Shown: positions 16,676 through 25,820, counted from the stretch's first letter. The stretch is DNA of 64,000 nucleotides from Sphingobium chungbukense (GCF_001005725.1 NZ_LBIC01000007.1:479146-543145), one strand, 5' to 3'. Program-made: numbers and translations. The notes: a model not told the origin generated them from the letters alone.

Positions 16676-17665
16676 CTAGACCGGCCGGTGTCCCTTGCGC
16701 CATTTGGTGAACAAATGCCGCGCCAGCAATCCGGGCGGCATCCGCAGCCAGTGGGAACGGACAGAGAAGGCGAAACGGAGCGGTTTGCGCCGTTCTCGCC
16801 CCCAGCCGTCGCGCGCCAGCAGCCGGGCCGCAACGATCCGGTCCCAGAAGCTCAGCCTTGCGCCCTCACCATAGAGCGCCGCCGCCAGCCGCCTTGCCTG
16901 TCCGACATGGGCCGCAAGGCCGTGCCGTGCCGCGCGCGCCTCCAGCGCGGAGGGATCGATCCCGTCGAGCAGGCAAACTATGTCCCAGAGATTGCGCAGC
17001 CCCCCGGCCAGATCGCCGTCGGCCAGCAGATGCGCCGCCGCATGGCAGATCCTGTCCTCCGGGGAGAGCATGTATAGGCCTTTGGCAATGGGAACCGCAT
17101 CCGCGATCATCGCCGCCATGTCCGGTGCCTGCCGCGCGGTCAGGGGCAGGATGCTGTGGTGCACGTCGATCATCCGGTCGCGGCCGGCGTGGATCATCGG
17201 TGGCAGTTCGTGCATCCATTGCCGGTAATAGGCGTCGTCATAGGGATCGTCCTTCACCCATTCCCAGCCCGCGCGGAGCAGGGCATGTTCGACCTGCTCC
17301 ATGGCCTCGCGCGGCACCAATATGTCGAGATCGCCGATGAAGCGTCCCTGCCCGGCCCGCAGCCCCGCCGCCGCATAGGCCGTGCCCTTGAGCAGCAGGA
17401 CCGGCACGTCGATGCCCGCAAGCGCCTCTGTCGCGCGATCCGCCTCCCACAGCGCCTGCCGTGCCTCCCGTTCGGCGTCGAGCCGCGCATCGTCGAGGAT
17501 CTGCCGTACCGCGTCAGGCACCCGCCGGTCGCCGATCCGCAGGGCCAGGGTGCCGACCAGCCGTTCCGCCCGCGCCATGGCGATCAGGCCGTTCCAGCCG
17601 CCCGCGTCCAGCGCAGTGACGACATCGGGATCGCGCAAGGCGCGCACGAGCCCTCGCGCGCTCAT
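16676..17665 (-). CDS. Nucleotidyltransferase family protein of the HPr-rel-A type cluster
   Basis: A 329-residue protein with an N-terminal nucleotidyltransferase fold of the NTP_transf_5 type: LLLKGTAYAA at about 91-100, then the metal-binding motif GDLDILV at 111-117. The rest is helical with an Arg-rich C-terminus. Similar proteins accompany HprK-like kinases and PqqD-like proteins in sphingomonad exopolysaccharide or peptide-tailoring contexts. ATG at 17665 overlaps the kinase stop as ATGA and has GGAAGGA upstream, so it is preferred over GTG 17680 and ATG 17671. Its substrate is unknown. Confidence 0.8.
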   Translation of the reverse strand: MSARGLVRALRDPDVVTALDAGGWNGLIAMARAERLVGTLALRIGDRRVPDAVRQILDDARLDAEREARQALWEADRATEALAGIDVPVLLLKGTAYAAAGLRAGQGRFIGDLDILVPREAMEQVEHALLRAGWEWVKDDPYDDAYYRQWMHELPPMIHAGRDRMIDVHHSILPLTARQAPDMAAMIADAVPIAKGLYMLSPEDRICHAAAHLLADGDLAGGLRNLWDIVCLLDGIDPSALEARAARHGLAAHVGQARRLAAALYGEGARLSFWDRIVAARLLARDGWGRERRKPLRFAFSVRSHWLRMPPGLLARHLFTKWRKGHRPV

Positions 17666-18525
17666 CCGCATTCCTTCCACAGCCGTTCGACCAAGGCGAC
17701 GGCCTCATCCCCCGACGGGAAGTCGATGGCGCGCGCGGGCACATCTGCGACGAAACGGGTCAGCGCCGCGAAACCCGGCTCGCCCAGCGCGACATAATTG
17801 GTCGACGCCTGGGTCAGCCGCATGAAGACCTCGCCCTGTCCCACGGCGCGGACATCGGCCGCATGGCCGAACCGGGGGAACAGCAGCAGCGCGGGCTTGG
17901 CGCCCTCCCCCATGCGGCCGATCGCATCGCGGTTGGGAACGAGGTGGCGAATATCGCCCTTGGCCGTCCCGGCGAGCAGCGGCCCCATACGCCGTTGGGG
18001 TGTTTCCGCCGCCAGCACGTCGATCGCGCGATTCTTGAGCGAGACGAGGCGGGGAAAGGGAAAGACCGCGCCCGTATCCAGATCGAGCAACGCGAATTCG
18101 TCGCCCATCAGCCGCCATCCCCGCTCGCCCAGTTGCGCGGCCAGGGTGGACTTGCCGGAACCGGATTCGCCGGTCATCACCAGGGCCCGCCCGTCCTTCT
18201 CGACGCTGGAGGCGTGGAGCAGCAGATGCCGCCGCCATCCCAGCGCCATTTGCAGGTTCATCCCCATTTCCGCCGCCAGCAGCCCATGGGCAAGGCTCAT
18301 CGGCGCGGCATCGGCCAGGCCGTGATCGCCGGTGATGAAGATGGAAGGCCGCAGCCAGCGCCGGAACGGGCCCGCCGGCTCCAGCCGCACGGTGAAATCG
18401 GCGACCCCGTCCACCGGCGCGGGATAATCGGCGTAGAGCGCCACCAGCGCCTCGACCGGGCGGCGCCATGTCGATCCGATCCGGAAGGTCGCCGGACCGA
18501 TCCTGAGGGACAGCGCATGGTTCAC
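17662..18525 (-). CDS. HprK-related kinase A
   Basis: A 287-residue protein with the P-loop GESGSGKST at 119-127, preceded by LLHASSV (His104) and followed by GDEFALLD (Asp142-Glu143). This resembles the C-terminal catalytic domain of HPr kinase/phosphorylase, but the N-terminal regulatory domain is of a different kind. No HPr or PTS gene is nearby. It belongs to the family called HprK-related kinase A, which travels with PqqD-like proteins. Homologous kinases in lasso peptide clusters phosphorylate the peptide. It overlaps both neighbours by ATGA, so the three proteins are made together. Confidence 0.85.
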   Translation of the reverse strand: MNHALSLRIGPATFRIGSTWRRPVEALVALYADYPAPVDGVADFTVRLEPAGPFRRWLRPSIFITGDHGLADAAPMSLAHGLLAAEMGMNLQMALGWRRHLLLHASSVEKDGRALVMTGESGSGKSTLAAQLGERGWRLMGDEFALLDLDTGAVFPFPRLVSLKNRAIDVLAAETPQRRMGPLLAGTAKGDIRHLVPNRDAIGRMGEGAKPALLLFPRFGHAADVRAVGQGEVFMRLTQASTNYVALGEPGFAALTRFVADVPARAIDFPSGDEAVALVERLWKECG

Positions 18526-18803
18526 GCGATCCGCACCAATCCCAATTCCGTCAGTTCGGCGAGGTGCGCTTCGACCTGCGGCCCTGCCTCCTCCGCCGCG
18601 CCCAGGTCGTAGAGCGAGGCCAGTTGCCCAAGCACCTCATCTGCCGTCAGCGCCGCTCCGCCGTCCAGCGTCGCCAAAATCTCCGGCACCGGGCTGATCA
18701 CCATATGGGTCTGCCCGGAAGGCCGGTGATAGAGCAGCACCATGTCCTCCAGCACGCAGGACGTGATGGCATCCGGGCTGTCCTGGCAATAGCGGCGGGG
18801 CAT
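18522..18803 (-). CDS. PqqD-like peptide-binding protein, HPr-rel-A system
   Basis: A 93-residue protein with a PqqD-type pattern: VLEDMVLLYHRPSGQTHMV, then a winged-helix region ending in LTELGLVRIA. PqqD-fold proteins bind precursor peptides and present them to modifying enzymes. The ATG at 18803 has GAGG upstream; a longer frame to 18902 would overlap the glycosyltransferase gene and adds non-conserved residues. The stop overlaps the kinase start as ATGA. Two cysteines are present (RYCQD, SCVLED). No radical SAM or cyclase gene is seen nearby, so the partner peptide is unknown. Confidence 0.78.
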   Translation of the reverse strand: MPRRYCQDSPDAITSCVLEDMVLLYHRPSGQTHMVISPVPEILATLDGGAALTADEVLGQLASLYDLGAAEEAGPQVEAHLAELTELGLVRIA

Positions 18804-18865
18804 GGTCACGAGCCTCAAGCATGGGAAGGTCGCGCCATCCTTAGAGCAAAGGCGTAGCCAAGTGC

Positions 18866-20050
18866 CTAACGCGTCAGGCCATTTTGCGTGATACCGTTCC
18901 ATTGAGGGCCATTGGGCGGCACCAGTCGGGCGAAGGCCCGCAAATAGGCGTCGAGGGCGCGTTCGGCACCATGTTCCCGCACCGCCTCACCCAGGCGGGC
19001 CGGCGAAACCGGATGCGCCAGCGCCCAGAGGATGGCATCGGCAAAGGCCGCCGCATCCCCCACCGGCACCGGTGCATGCTGTCCCGCCGCCGCCAGCACC
19101 GAATGGATATTGGGCGTGGAATCCGTCGCCACCACGCCGGTCCCGCAACCCAGCGCCTCGATCAGCGTCGCGACCAGTCCCTCCCAACGGGACGGCTGGA
19201 GCAACAGGTCCGCCCCTGCCATCAGCGTGCCTAATCTTGCCGGATCGCCGATGAAGCCATGAAATTCGACCCGCCCGGCAATGTCGAGTTGCTCGCACAG
19301 AGCCGCCAGATCGCGGCGCAAAGGCCCCTGCCCCACGATATCGAGCCGCCAGTCGACATGTTTCAGCCGGGCCAGCGCATGAAGCGCCGTCGCCTGATCC
19401 TTCTGCTCCGTCAACCGCCCGACCATCAGCAATCGCCAGGGCGCCCCCTTCTGCCTCGGCTCGCGATCCTGCCGCAGCCGTTCCAATAAAGGGGTGACGG
19501 TGGGACGCGGCAGCAACGTCACCCGGCGCCCCGCCAGAGGCCCGGCCCGGGCCAGCGTCAACCGGTCCGCCTCCCCCATCACGATCGTCATCGCGCTGGC
19601 CCTGGCGATAGCGCGAAAGCGGGTGCGCCTGATCCAGGCCGACAGGCCGCGCTGGTTGGGACGGACGATCGGGTTGGAAATACGGCCGACCGCCCGCGTC
19701 GCCGTACCCATTGCGGCGAGCGCGCACAGCATGTTGCTCTGATTGCCCGCCGAATAGAGGATGTCGGGACGGCGCCGCCGCACCATCGCCGCCAGCGCCG
19801 GGAATTGCGCGATCATCGACAGCCGCCGGTTGAAAGGGGGAGCGGGCAGGCAGCGCACGGTCAGGCCGGGGTCGATCATATCGGCCGCCGGTCCGTCCGT
19901 CCGTGTCATCCACAGTTCGACGTCGAGGCCGCTTTTCCACAGATGATTGGCAAGCAGGATCGCCACCCGATCCAGGCCGCCATCACTGGGTTCGTAAAGA
20001 TAGATCGCAACCGAATGATATTGCGTCACCCGATGGGGTGCATGAAACAT
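18866..20050 (-). CDS. Glycosyltransferase family 4 (GT-B fold)
   Basis: A 394-residue GT-B glycosyltransferase. The N-terminal half starts with the donor/acceptor domain pattern SDGGLDRVAILLANHLW; the C-terminal half has MVGRLTEQKDQ, VEFHGF and SRWEGLVATLIEALGCGT, the nucleotide-sugar binding signature of GT4. It likely adds a sugar to an exopolysaccharide or lipid carrier at the cytosolic face of the membrane. The ATG at 20050 has AAGGG eight bases upstream. It lies 62 bases ahead of the PqqD-like gene on the same strand, so it may be transcribed with that trio. Sugar and acceptor are unknown. Confidence 0.88.
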   Translation of the reverse strand: MFHAPHRVTQYHSVAIYLYEPSDGGLDRVAILLANHLWKSGLDVELWMTRTDGPAADMIDPGLTVRCLPAPPFNRRLSMIAQFPALAAMVRRRRPDILYSAGNQSNMLCALAAMGTATRAVGRISNPIVRPNQRGLSAWIRRTRFRAIARASAMTIVMGEADRLTLARAGPLAGRRVTLLPRPTVTPLLERLRQDREPRQKGAPWRLLMVGRLTEQKDQATALHALARLKHVDWRLDIVGQGPLRRDLAALCEQLDIAGRVEFHGFIGDPARLGTLMAGADLLLQPSRWEGLVATLIEALGCGTGVVATDSTPNIHSVLAAAGQHAPVPVGDAAAFADAILWALAHPVSPARLGEAVREHGAERALDAYLRAFARLVPPNGPQWNGITQNGLTR

Positions 20051-20112
20051 GAGGTCGCCCTTGTTGCGCCGTATCGGGAAGTTGAACTCACGACGCCGTC
20101 AACGCAGGCATT

Positions 20113-20164
20113 CCGTAAAAGTTCGTTGGCCGTAAAAGTTCGCTGGCCTTAAAAATTCCGCCGG
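20113..20164. repeat. Three tandem 17-18 bp repeats
   Basis: Units CCGTAAAAGTTCGTTGG (20113-20129), CCGTAAAAGTTCGCTGG (20130-20146) and a divergent CCTTAAAAATTCCGCCGG (20147-20164) follow one another directly between the Tat protein stop and the glycosyltransferase start. No gene is present. They could be binding sites for a regulator of the leftward glycosyltransferase cluster. Confidence 0.7.
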
Positions 20165-20180
20165 GGAATCGCGCCGTCGT

Positions 20181-20606
20181 TCAGCGCGGCATTTGCAACG
20201 ATGCGTAGCAGGTAAAGCCGCTCGTCCCGGACTGGAGGCGGCGGATATAGTTCAGATAGGCCTGATTCTGTTCATAGCCCGTGCCCGGCAAACGACCGCC
20301 GCGCATCGCCTGTTTCACCTGCTCACCCGTATAACCCCGTCCGGCTCCGGGGAAAGCACCCTGCGTGCCCGCCGGCACGACCTGCCCATTGGGCGCGATA
20401 TAATTGCCCGAACGACCCTGGTCCGGCACCGGGATCGTGCAGTTGAGCACCGAAGCGGCCGTATTCGCCAGCGCCGGGCGGATCGAGACGATGGCCGAAG
20501 CCGCCACCGCCCCACCCATCAGCAACTGGCGGCGCGAAGGCGCGGGCAGGTCAAGCCCGTCTTCGTCCGGCTCCGGATTGTCCTGATGAGGCAGTGACTC
20601 GCTCAT
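20181..20606 (-). CDS. Tat-exported small protein, unknown function
   Basis: A 141-residue protein with a twin-arginine signal: SRRQLLMGG at 24-32, then a hydrophobic core ending in RPALA at about 43-47. The mature part has two cysteines, Cys56 (LNCTIPVP) and Cys133 (FTCYASL), and a Gly/Pro/Gln-rich centre with NYIAPNGQVVPAG. I recognise no domain. The two cysteines could pair in the periplasm. It is transcribed toward the glycosyltransferase and PqqD/HprK group but separated from it by 130 bases with tandem repeats. ATG 20606 is the only in-frame start near the signal. Confidence 0.65.
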   Translation of the reverse strand: MSESLPHQDNPEPDEDGLDLPAPSRRQLLMGGAVAASAIVSIRPALANTAASVLNCTIPVPDQGRSGNYIAPNGQVVPAGTQGAFPGAGRGYTGEQVKQAMRGGRLPGTGYEQNQAYLNYIRRLQSGTSGFTCYASLQMPR

Positions 20607-20705
20607 GTCATACTGATCCGCTATCGCGCTTGCCAAAATGTAAAAATTGCACGCTATTGCGACAGCCTTTTGCAGCAAATGCGCCGAATATCCAGCGTGG
20701 TAACC

Positions 20706-21959
20706 ATGAATCGCCTCAACAGCTCCCAAATCACCGCTTCCCTGGCGGTCCTCCTGCTGGCGACAGGGGGCGCGCTGATGATCGGTGCGGGGCCGATCGA
20801 GATCATCCTGCCCGTGCTGGCGGGGCTGGTGGTGCTCGTCATCGCGGCGGGGGGGCAGGACCGGCCGGACGAAATACCCGCGGCGGTCGCGGAAATGCCG
20901 GACATTATCGCCCACCCCGATGCCCGCGGCCTGCTGGAGGGCATATCCGATCCGCTGATGCTGATCGAGCGCGGACGGATCATCTGCGCCAATCGTGCGG
21001 CGCAACGCCTGCTGGGTGCGCATATCGAGGGGGAGGACGCGCGGATCGCCATCCGCCACCCCGCCGCCGCCGAACGGCTTGCCAGCCTGGCGCCGATGGC
21101 GGAGCCGGTGATGGTCGAACTGGTGGGCCTGGGCAGTCGCGAACAGCGCTGGCAGATGCGGATCGCACCGGTCGGGGAACCTGAGCAGGTCAGGCGGCTG
21201 GTCCATCTGGCCGATCATAGCGGCGCCCATGCGGCCGAGAAGATGCGCGTCGATTTCGTCGCCAATGCAAGCCACGAACTGCGCACGCCGCTGGCCGGGA
21301 TATTGGGCTTCATCGAGACGCTGGCCGACCCGGAACTGGGCCGGGACGAGGAGACCCGCCAGCGCTTCCTGAAGATCATGGACGGCGAGGCCCGGCGGAT
21401 GCAGCGGCTGATCGACGACCTCATCTCCCTCTCCCGCATCGAAGCGGAGAAATATCGCGCGCCCGACAGCGCCGTCGACCTGTCCGGCCTCGTGGCCGAG
21501 GTGGTCGGCGTGTTCCGCACCAGCCATGGCGAACGCGGCCGCGAGGTCCAGATGGAGATCGCGCCCGACCTGCCCGACGTGCAGGGCGACCGGGCGCAAC
21601 TGTCGCAACTGCTGCACAATCTGATCGGCAATTCGGTCAAATATGGCCGCGCCGGAACGCCGATCCGCGTCGCGCTGGCGGACGGGCCCAGCGGCATGCT
21701 GCGCCTTTGCGTCGCGGACGAGGGCGAAGGCATCGGCCCCGATCATCTGCCACGCCTGACCGAGCGTTTCTATCGCGTCGATTCCGGGCGCAGCCGCGCG
21801 GTGGGCGGTACGGGCCTGGGTCTCGCCATCGTCAAGCATATAGTGGAGCGGCATCGCGGGCGGCTCGACATCGCCAGCGTGTTGGGCAAGGGCACCACCA
21901 TCACCATCCTGCTGCCCCGCATGGTCGTCGAAGAAAAAGCCGTGGCGGCAAGGGCTTGA
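20706..21959 (+). CDS. phoR: Phosphate regulon sensor histidine kinase
   Basis: A 417-residue membrane histidine kinase. Two hydrophobic segments at about 10-28 and 32-48 are followed by a PAS-like region (about 75-170), the H-box FVANASHELRTPLAG with phospho-accepting His190, and a HATPase domain with LIGNSVKYG, DEGEGI and GGTGLGLAIVK. It autophosphorylates and signals to PhoB (27339) through contact with the Pst transporter and PhoU. ATG 20706 starts just before the first membrane segment. It precedes pstS by 154 bases that contain a Pho box. Confidence 0.93.
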   Translation: MNRLNSSQITASLAVLLLATGGALMIGAGPIEIILPVLAGLVVLVIAAGGQDRPDEIPAAVAEMPDIIAHPDARGLLEGISDPLMLIERGRIICANRAAQRLLGAHIEGEDARIAIRHPAAAERLASLAPMAEPVMVELVGLGSREQRWQMRIAPVGEPEQVRRLVHLADHSGAHAAEKMRVDFVANASHELRTPLAGILGFIETLADPELGRDEETRQRFLKIMDGEARRMQRLIDDLISLSRIEAEKYRAPDSAVDLSGLVAEVVGVFRTSHGERGREVQMEIAPDLPDVQGDRAQLSQLLHNLIGNSVKYGRAGTPIRVALADGPSGMLRLCVADEGEGIGPDHLPRLTERFYRVDSGRSRAVGGTGLGLAIVKHIVERHRGRLDIASVLGKGTTITILLPRMVVEEKAVAARA

Positions 21960-21997
21960 TGAAAAATATAGGACGCCGGATCGCGCTTCCGGCGCCA

Positions 21998-22030
21998 TTG
22001 TCATAAAAGTGCAATCCGATTGTCACAAAG
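21998..22030 (+). promoter_or_regulatory. Candidate Pho box before pstS
   Basis: TTGTCAT (21998-22004) and TTGTCAC (22020-22026) lie exactly 22 bases apart, two 11-base turns, with a weaker middle unit. This matches the PhoB direct-repeat design (CTGTCAT-like units). It sits 84 bases before the pstS start, on the expected strand. Confidence 0.6.
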
Positions 22031-22113
22031 GCGCGACGTACCGCGGCTACGGCGCATGCCCAGAGGGGGGCAGCGAGAAGCGAATCGCGGCCTTTGGACG
22101 AAGGAGATTACCC

Positions 22114-23169
22114 GTGAAGCGTATCGCACTGCTCGCCGCGACCACTGCGGCTGCACTTACCCTCGCTGGCTGCGGCCAGCAGTCCGGCGGCGCGGCCGGC
22201 GGCACGCGCGACCAGATCCGCGCGGTCGGTTCCTCGACCGTCTATCCCTTCGCCACCGCGATCGCGGAAATGTTCGTTCAGGGCAATGCCGGCATGAAGT
22301 CGCCGATCATCGAATCGACCGGCACCGGCGGCGGCATGAAGCTGTTCTGCGCGGGCGTCGGCGCCCAGCATCCCGATATCGCGGACGCATCGCGCCGGAT
22401 GAAGAAGAAGGAATATGAGGACTGCCAGAAGAATGGCGTCAAGGACATCGTCGAAATCCAGATCGGCGTCGACGGCCTGGCCTTTGCAGAATCGAACAAG
22501 GGTCCCGGCTTCAAGCTGACGCCCAAGATCGTCTATGAGGCGCTGGCCGCCAACCCCTATGGCAAGGGTCCGAACAAGGCCCAGACCTGGAAGGATGTCG
22601 ACCCCAGCCTGCCCGCCACCGCCATCAGCGTCTTCGGCCCGCCGTCCACCAGCGGCACGCGCGACTCGCTCGCCGAACTGATCCTGACCAAGGGCTGCGA
22701 GACCGATCCGGCGATGGAAGCGCTCAAGAAGAAGAGCGAGGACGAGTTCAAGGCGACCTGCACCCGCATCCGCGAGGACGGCAAATATGTCGACTCGGGC
22801 GAGAACGACAATCTGATCGTCCAGAAGCTGGCCGCCAACCCCAATGCGCTGGGCGTGTTCGGCTTCAGCTATCTGGAAGAGAATAAGGACACGCTGAAGG
22901 ACGTACCGATCAACGGCGTCGAGGCGAGCTATGAAACCGTGTCGACCGGCACCTATCCGGGTGCCCGTCCGCTCTACATCTACGTCAAGAAGGCGCATAT
23001 GCAGGCGATCCCCGGTCTTCAGGCCTATCTCAACACCTTCGCGGCGAACTGGGACCCCAATGGCGCGCTGACGAAGCGCGGCATGGTCGCGGCGCCCGAA
23101 GCCGTCCGCAAGGCCAGCGCCGAAGCGGTCAAGTCGCTGCCCGTCCTCGACGGTTCGCAGCTCAAGTAA
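22114..23169 (+). CDS. pstS: Phosphate ABC transporter substrate-binding lipoprotein
   Basis: A 351-residue PstS family protein that captures phosphate in the periplasm. The N-terminus ends in LTLAGC, a lipobox, so it is anchored by an acylated cysteine (about residue 19) rather than soluble as in E. coli. Binding-site regions VGSSTVYP, ESTGTGGGMKLF and FGPPSTSGTRD carry the expected serines, threonines and arginine. Start is GTG 22114, with AAGGAG eight bases upstream. A longer frame upstream is excluded by the signal peptide position. The operon continues with pstC, and PhoB control is likely through the site at 21998. Confidence 0.93.
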   Translation: MKRIALLAATTAAALTLAGCGQQSGGAAGGTRDQIRAVGSSTVYPFATAIAEMFVQGNAGMKSPIIESTGTGGGMKLFCAGVGAQHPDIADASRRMKKKEYEDCQKNGVKDIVEIQIGVDGLAFAESNKGPGFKLTPKIVYEALAANPYGKGPNKAQTWKDVDPSLPATAISVFGPPSTSGTRDSLAELILTKGCETDPAMEALKKKSEDEFKATCTRIREDGKYVDSGENDNLIVQKLAANPNALGVFGFSYLEENKDTLKDVPINGVEASYETVSTGTYPGARPLYIYVKKAHMQAIPGLQAYLNTFAANWDPNGALTKRGMVAAPEAVRKASAEAVKSLPVLDGSQLK

Positions 23170-23179
23170 GACGGGAAAT

Positions 23180-24574
23180 ATGACAGGTCCTGCAATCCTC
23201 CTGCTGCTGGCAGGCCTTGGCGCCATCGCCTGGGTCAGCGCCCGCGCCCGTGCGATGCGGCTGCAAACCGCCGCGCGGGCTTCGGGCCGCCGCGATGCCG
23301 TGCATAGCCTGCCGGGCTATCATGGCTGGTATGTCGCGCTCTGGACGCTGGTGCCCGCCGGCATCTTCCTGGCGGTCTGGGCGAATGTCGCGCCCGGCCT
23401 CGTCATGCAGGACGTGCTGAGCAGCCCGGCAGCGCAGAGCCTGCCCGCCGACGATTTCTCGCGCTCGGCCGTTCTGGGCGAGGCGCGGGCGATTGCGACG
23501 GGGAACCAGGCGGGGGCGTTCAACCCGCTCTCGCAGGGCCTTGTCGAACCCTATAAGGACGCCATCGGCAAATATGGCATAGCGGGCGCAGCCCTTGCGC
23601 TGGTGCTGGCCTTTGCCGGTGGCGCCTATGCCTTCACCCGCGTCCGCCCCGATTTCCGGGCGCGCACGCGGGTCGAACGGCTGGTGATGGCGACGTTGCT
23701 GATCGCATCGCTGCTCGCGATCATCACGACCTTGGGCATCGTCGCCTCGCTGCTGTGGGAAAGCTTCCGCTTCTTCTCCATGGTCAGCCCCGTGGATTTC
23801 CTGTTCGGCGTGAAGTGGAGCCCTCAGTCGGCAGCGCTCGGCTATGGCAATGACGATGCCTTCGGCGCCGTGCCGCTCTTCTGGGGCACGATCTTCATCG
23901 GCGCGATCATCGCCATGGTCGTCGCCATCCCGCTCGGCCTGATGAGCGCCATCTACCTGACGCAATATGCCAGCCCGACCGTGCGCAAGTGGATGAAGCC
24001 CACGCTGGAGATGCTGGCGGGCGTGCCGACGGTGGTCTACGGCTATTTCGCGGCGCTCACCATCGCCCCTGCCCTGCGCGACTTCGCGGTGAAGATCGGC
24101 ATCCATGGCGCTTCCTCCGAAAGCGCGCTGGCGGCGGGTCTGGTGATGGGCGTGATGATCATCCCCTTCGTCTCCTCCATGGCCGACGACAGCATCGCCG
24201 CCGTGCCGCAGTCGATGCGCGACGGCAGCCTGGCCATGGGCGCCACCACCAGCGAGACGATCCGTCGCGTGCTGATCCCCGCGGCCCTGCCCGGCGTGGT
24301 CGGCGGCGTGCTGCTGGCGGTCAGCCGTGCCATCGGTGAGACGATGATCGTGGTGATGGCGGCGGGTCTGGCCGCCAACCTCACCCTCAACCCCTTTGCC
24401 AGCGTGACGACGGTGACGACGCAGATCGTCCAGTTGCTGACCGGCGACCAGGAATTCGACAGCGCCAAGACGCTGGCGGCCTTTGCCCTGGGGCTGGTAC
24501 TGTTCATCGTCACGCTGCTGCTCAACATCGTGGCCCTGCGGGTCGTGAAGAAATATCGCGAGGCTTACGAATGA
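23180..24574 (+). CDS. pstC: Phosphate ABC transporter permease PstC
   Basis: A 464-residue inner-membrane permease subunit. It is longer than E. coli PstC (about 319) because of an N-terminal region of some 150 residues with extra membrane segments and a periplasmic loop, common in alphaproteobacteria. The C-terminal half has the permease core, with the EAA-type loop in SMRDGSLAMGATTSETIRR that contacts PstB. Ten bases separate it from pstS and it overlaps pstA by ATGA, so expression is coupled. Confidence 0.93.
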   Translation: MTGPAILLLLAGLGAIAWVSARARAMRLQTAARASGRRDAVHSLPGYHGWYVALWTLVPAGIFLAVWANVAPGLVMQDVLSSPAAQSLPADDFSRSAVLGEARAIATGNQAGAFNPLSQGLVEPYKDAIGKYGIAGAALALVLAFAGGAYAFTRVRPDFRARTRVERLVMATLLIASLLAIITTLGIVASLLWESFRFFSMVSPVDFLFGVKWSPQSAALGYGNDDAFGAVPLFWGTIFIGAIIAMVVAIPLGLMSAIYLTQYASPTVRKWMKPTLEMLAGVPTVVYGYFAALTIAPALRDFAVKIGIHGASSESALAAGLVMGVMIIPFVSSMADDSIAAVPQSMRDGSLAMGATTSETIRRVLIPAALPGVVGGVLLAVSRAIGETMIVVMAAGLAANLTLNPFASVTTVTTQIVQLLTGDQEFDSAKTLAAFALGLVLFIVTLLLNIVALRVVKKYREAYE

Positions 24575-25815
24575 CCGCGACACGCAACCCCACCGACTGG
24601 AGGTCGGACGCGATGCGCAGGCGGATCGCCCGGCGCTACGCCGCCGAGCGTCGGTTCAAGCTGGCAGGACTCCTCGCCGTGCTGCTGTCGGCGGCTTTCC
24701 TGGCCTTCCTGCTCGTCACCATGATGGGCAACGGCCTGCGCGGCTTCACCCGGACGGAAATCGCGGTGAAGGTGGACTTCCCCGCCTCCCCGCTCCTGCT
24801 CGATCCCAACGCGATCACCGATCAGGCGCTGGCCAACGCCAATCTGCCGATGGTGACGGGCGAGGTCGTGAAGAAGGCACTCGGCGCGGATGCCGAGGAG
24901 TGGGTGTCCCCCACCGCCTGGACCGCGCTGCGCGATGCGATCAAGGCCGATCCGAAGATTCTCTCGCGCACCGAAACGGTCAGGCTGCCCGCCTCGACCG
25001 CCATCGACCTCGCCGCCAAGGGCAAGGGTTCCTCCGAAGCCGAAGCGGCGGTCGATCGCCTGAACAAGGCCGGCGTGCTGTCGACCGGCTTCAACATGGG
25101 CTTCCTCACGGCCAGCGACGGCACCGATCCGACGCAGGTCGGCATCTGGGGCGCGTTCAAGGGATCGTTGCTGACGATGCTGGTGACGCTGGCGCTCAGC
25201 TTCCCGGTGGGGGTCGCGACCGCCGTCTATCTGGAGGAATATGCGCGCAAGAACTGGATGACCGACATCATCGAAGTGTCGATCAACAATCTCGCCGCCG
25301 TCCCTTCCATCATCTTCGGTCTGCTCGGCCTGTCGATCTTCCTCAATGTCCTGCACCTGCCCCGTTCGGCCTCGCTGGTCGGCGGCATGACGCTGGCGCT
25401 GATGACCATGCCGGTCATCGTCATCGCGGGCCGCAACGCCATCAAGTCGGTGCCGCCCAGCATCCGCGACGCCGCGCTCGGCATCGGGGCGTCCCCCGTG
25501 CAGGTGGTGTTCCACCATGTGCTGCCGCTGGCCCTGCCCGGCATCCTCACCGGCACCATCATCGGCATGGCCCGCGCCCTGGGTGAGACGGCGCCGCTGC
25601 TGATGATCGGCATGCGCGCCTTCATCGCCACGCCGCCGGGCGGGATCGTCGATCCGGCGACCGTGCTGCCGGTACAGATCTTCCTCTGGTCCGACGAAGT
25701 GTCCAAGGGCTTCGTCGAGAAAACCTCCGCCGCCATCATCGTCCTGCTGATCTTCCTGCTCGCGATGAACGGCCTCGCCATCTACCTGCGCAACAAGTTC
25801 GAAAGGCGGTGGTAA
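24571..25815 (+). CDS. pstA: Phosphate ABC transporter permease PstA
   Basis: A 414-residue second permease subunit, overlapping pstC by ATGA. It too has a long N-terminal extension (membrane helix at about 30-50, then a periplasmic domain to about 190). The core has [14 protein letters not shown], and the EAA loop in [18 protein letters not shown]. It forms the channel with PstC. The next gene, pstB, begins within six bases of its stop. Confidence 0.93.
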   Translation: MTATRNPTDWRSDAMRRRIARRYAAERRFKLAGLLAVLLSAAFLAFLLVTMMGNGLRGFTRTEIAVKVDFPASPLLLDPNAITDQALANANLPMVTGEVVKKALGADAEEWVSPTAWTALRDAIKADPKILSRTETVRLPASTAIDLAAKGKGSSEAEAAVDRLNKAGVLSTGFNMGFLTASDGTDPTQVGIWGAFKGSLLTMLVTLALSFPVGVATAVYLEEYARKNWMTDIIEVSINNLAAVPSIIFGLLGLSIFLNVLHLPRSASLVGGMTLALMTMPVIVIAGRNAIKSVPPSIRDAALGIGASPVQVVFHHVLPLALPGILTGTIIGMARALGETAPLLMIGMRAFIATPPGGIVDPATVLPVQIFLWSDEVSKGFVEKTSAAIIVLLIFLLAMNGLAIYLRNKFERRW

Positions 25816-25820
25816 CCGCG

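Noticed and set aside
20121..20145. GTTC repeats in the 17-bp tandem repeats as a LexA box
   Set aside because: The GTTC units are separated by 13 bases, not the seven required.
20181..22004. A 607-codon leftward frame spanning phoR and the Tat protein
   Set aside because: Only the last 141 codons, from ATG 20606, form a plausible protein; the rest is antisense to phoR.
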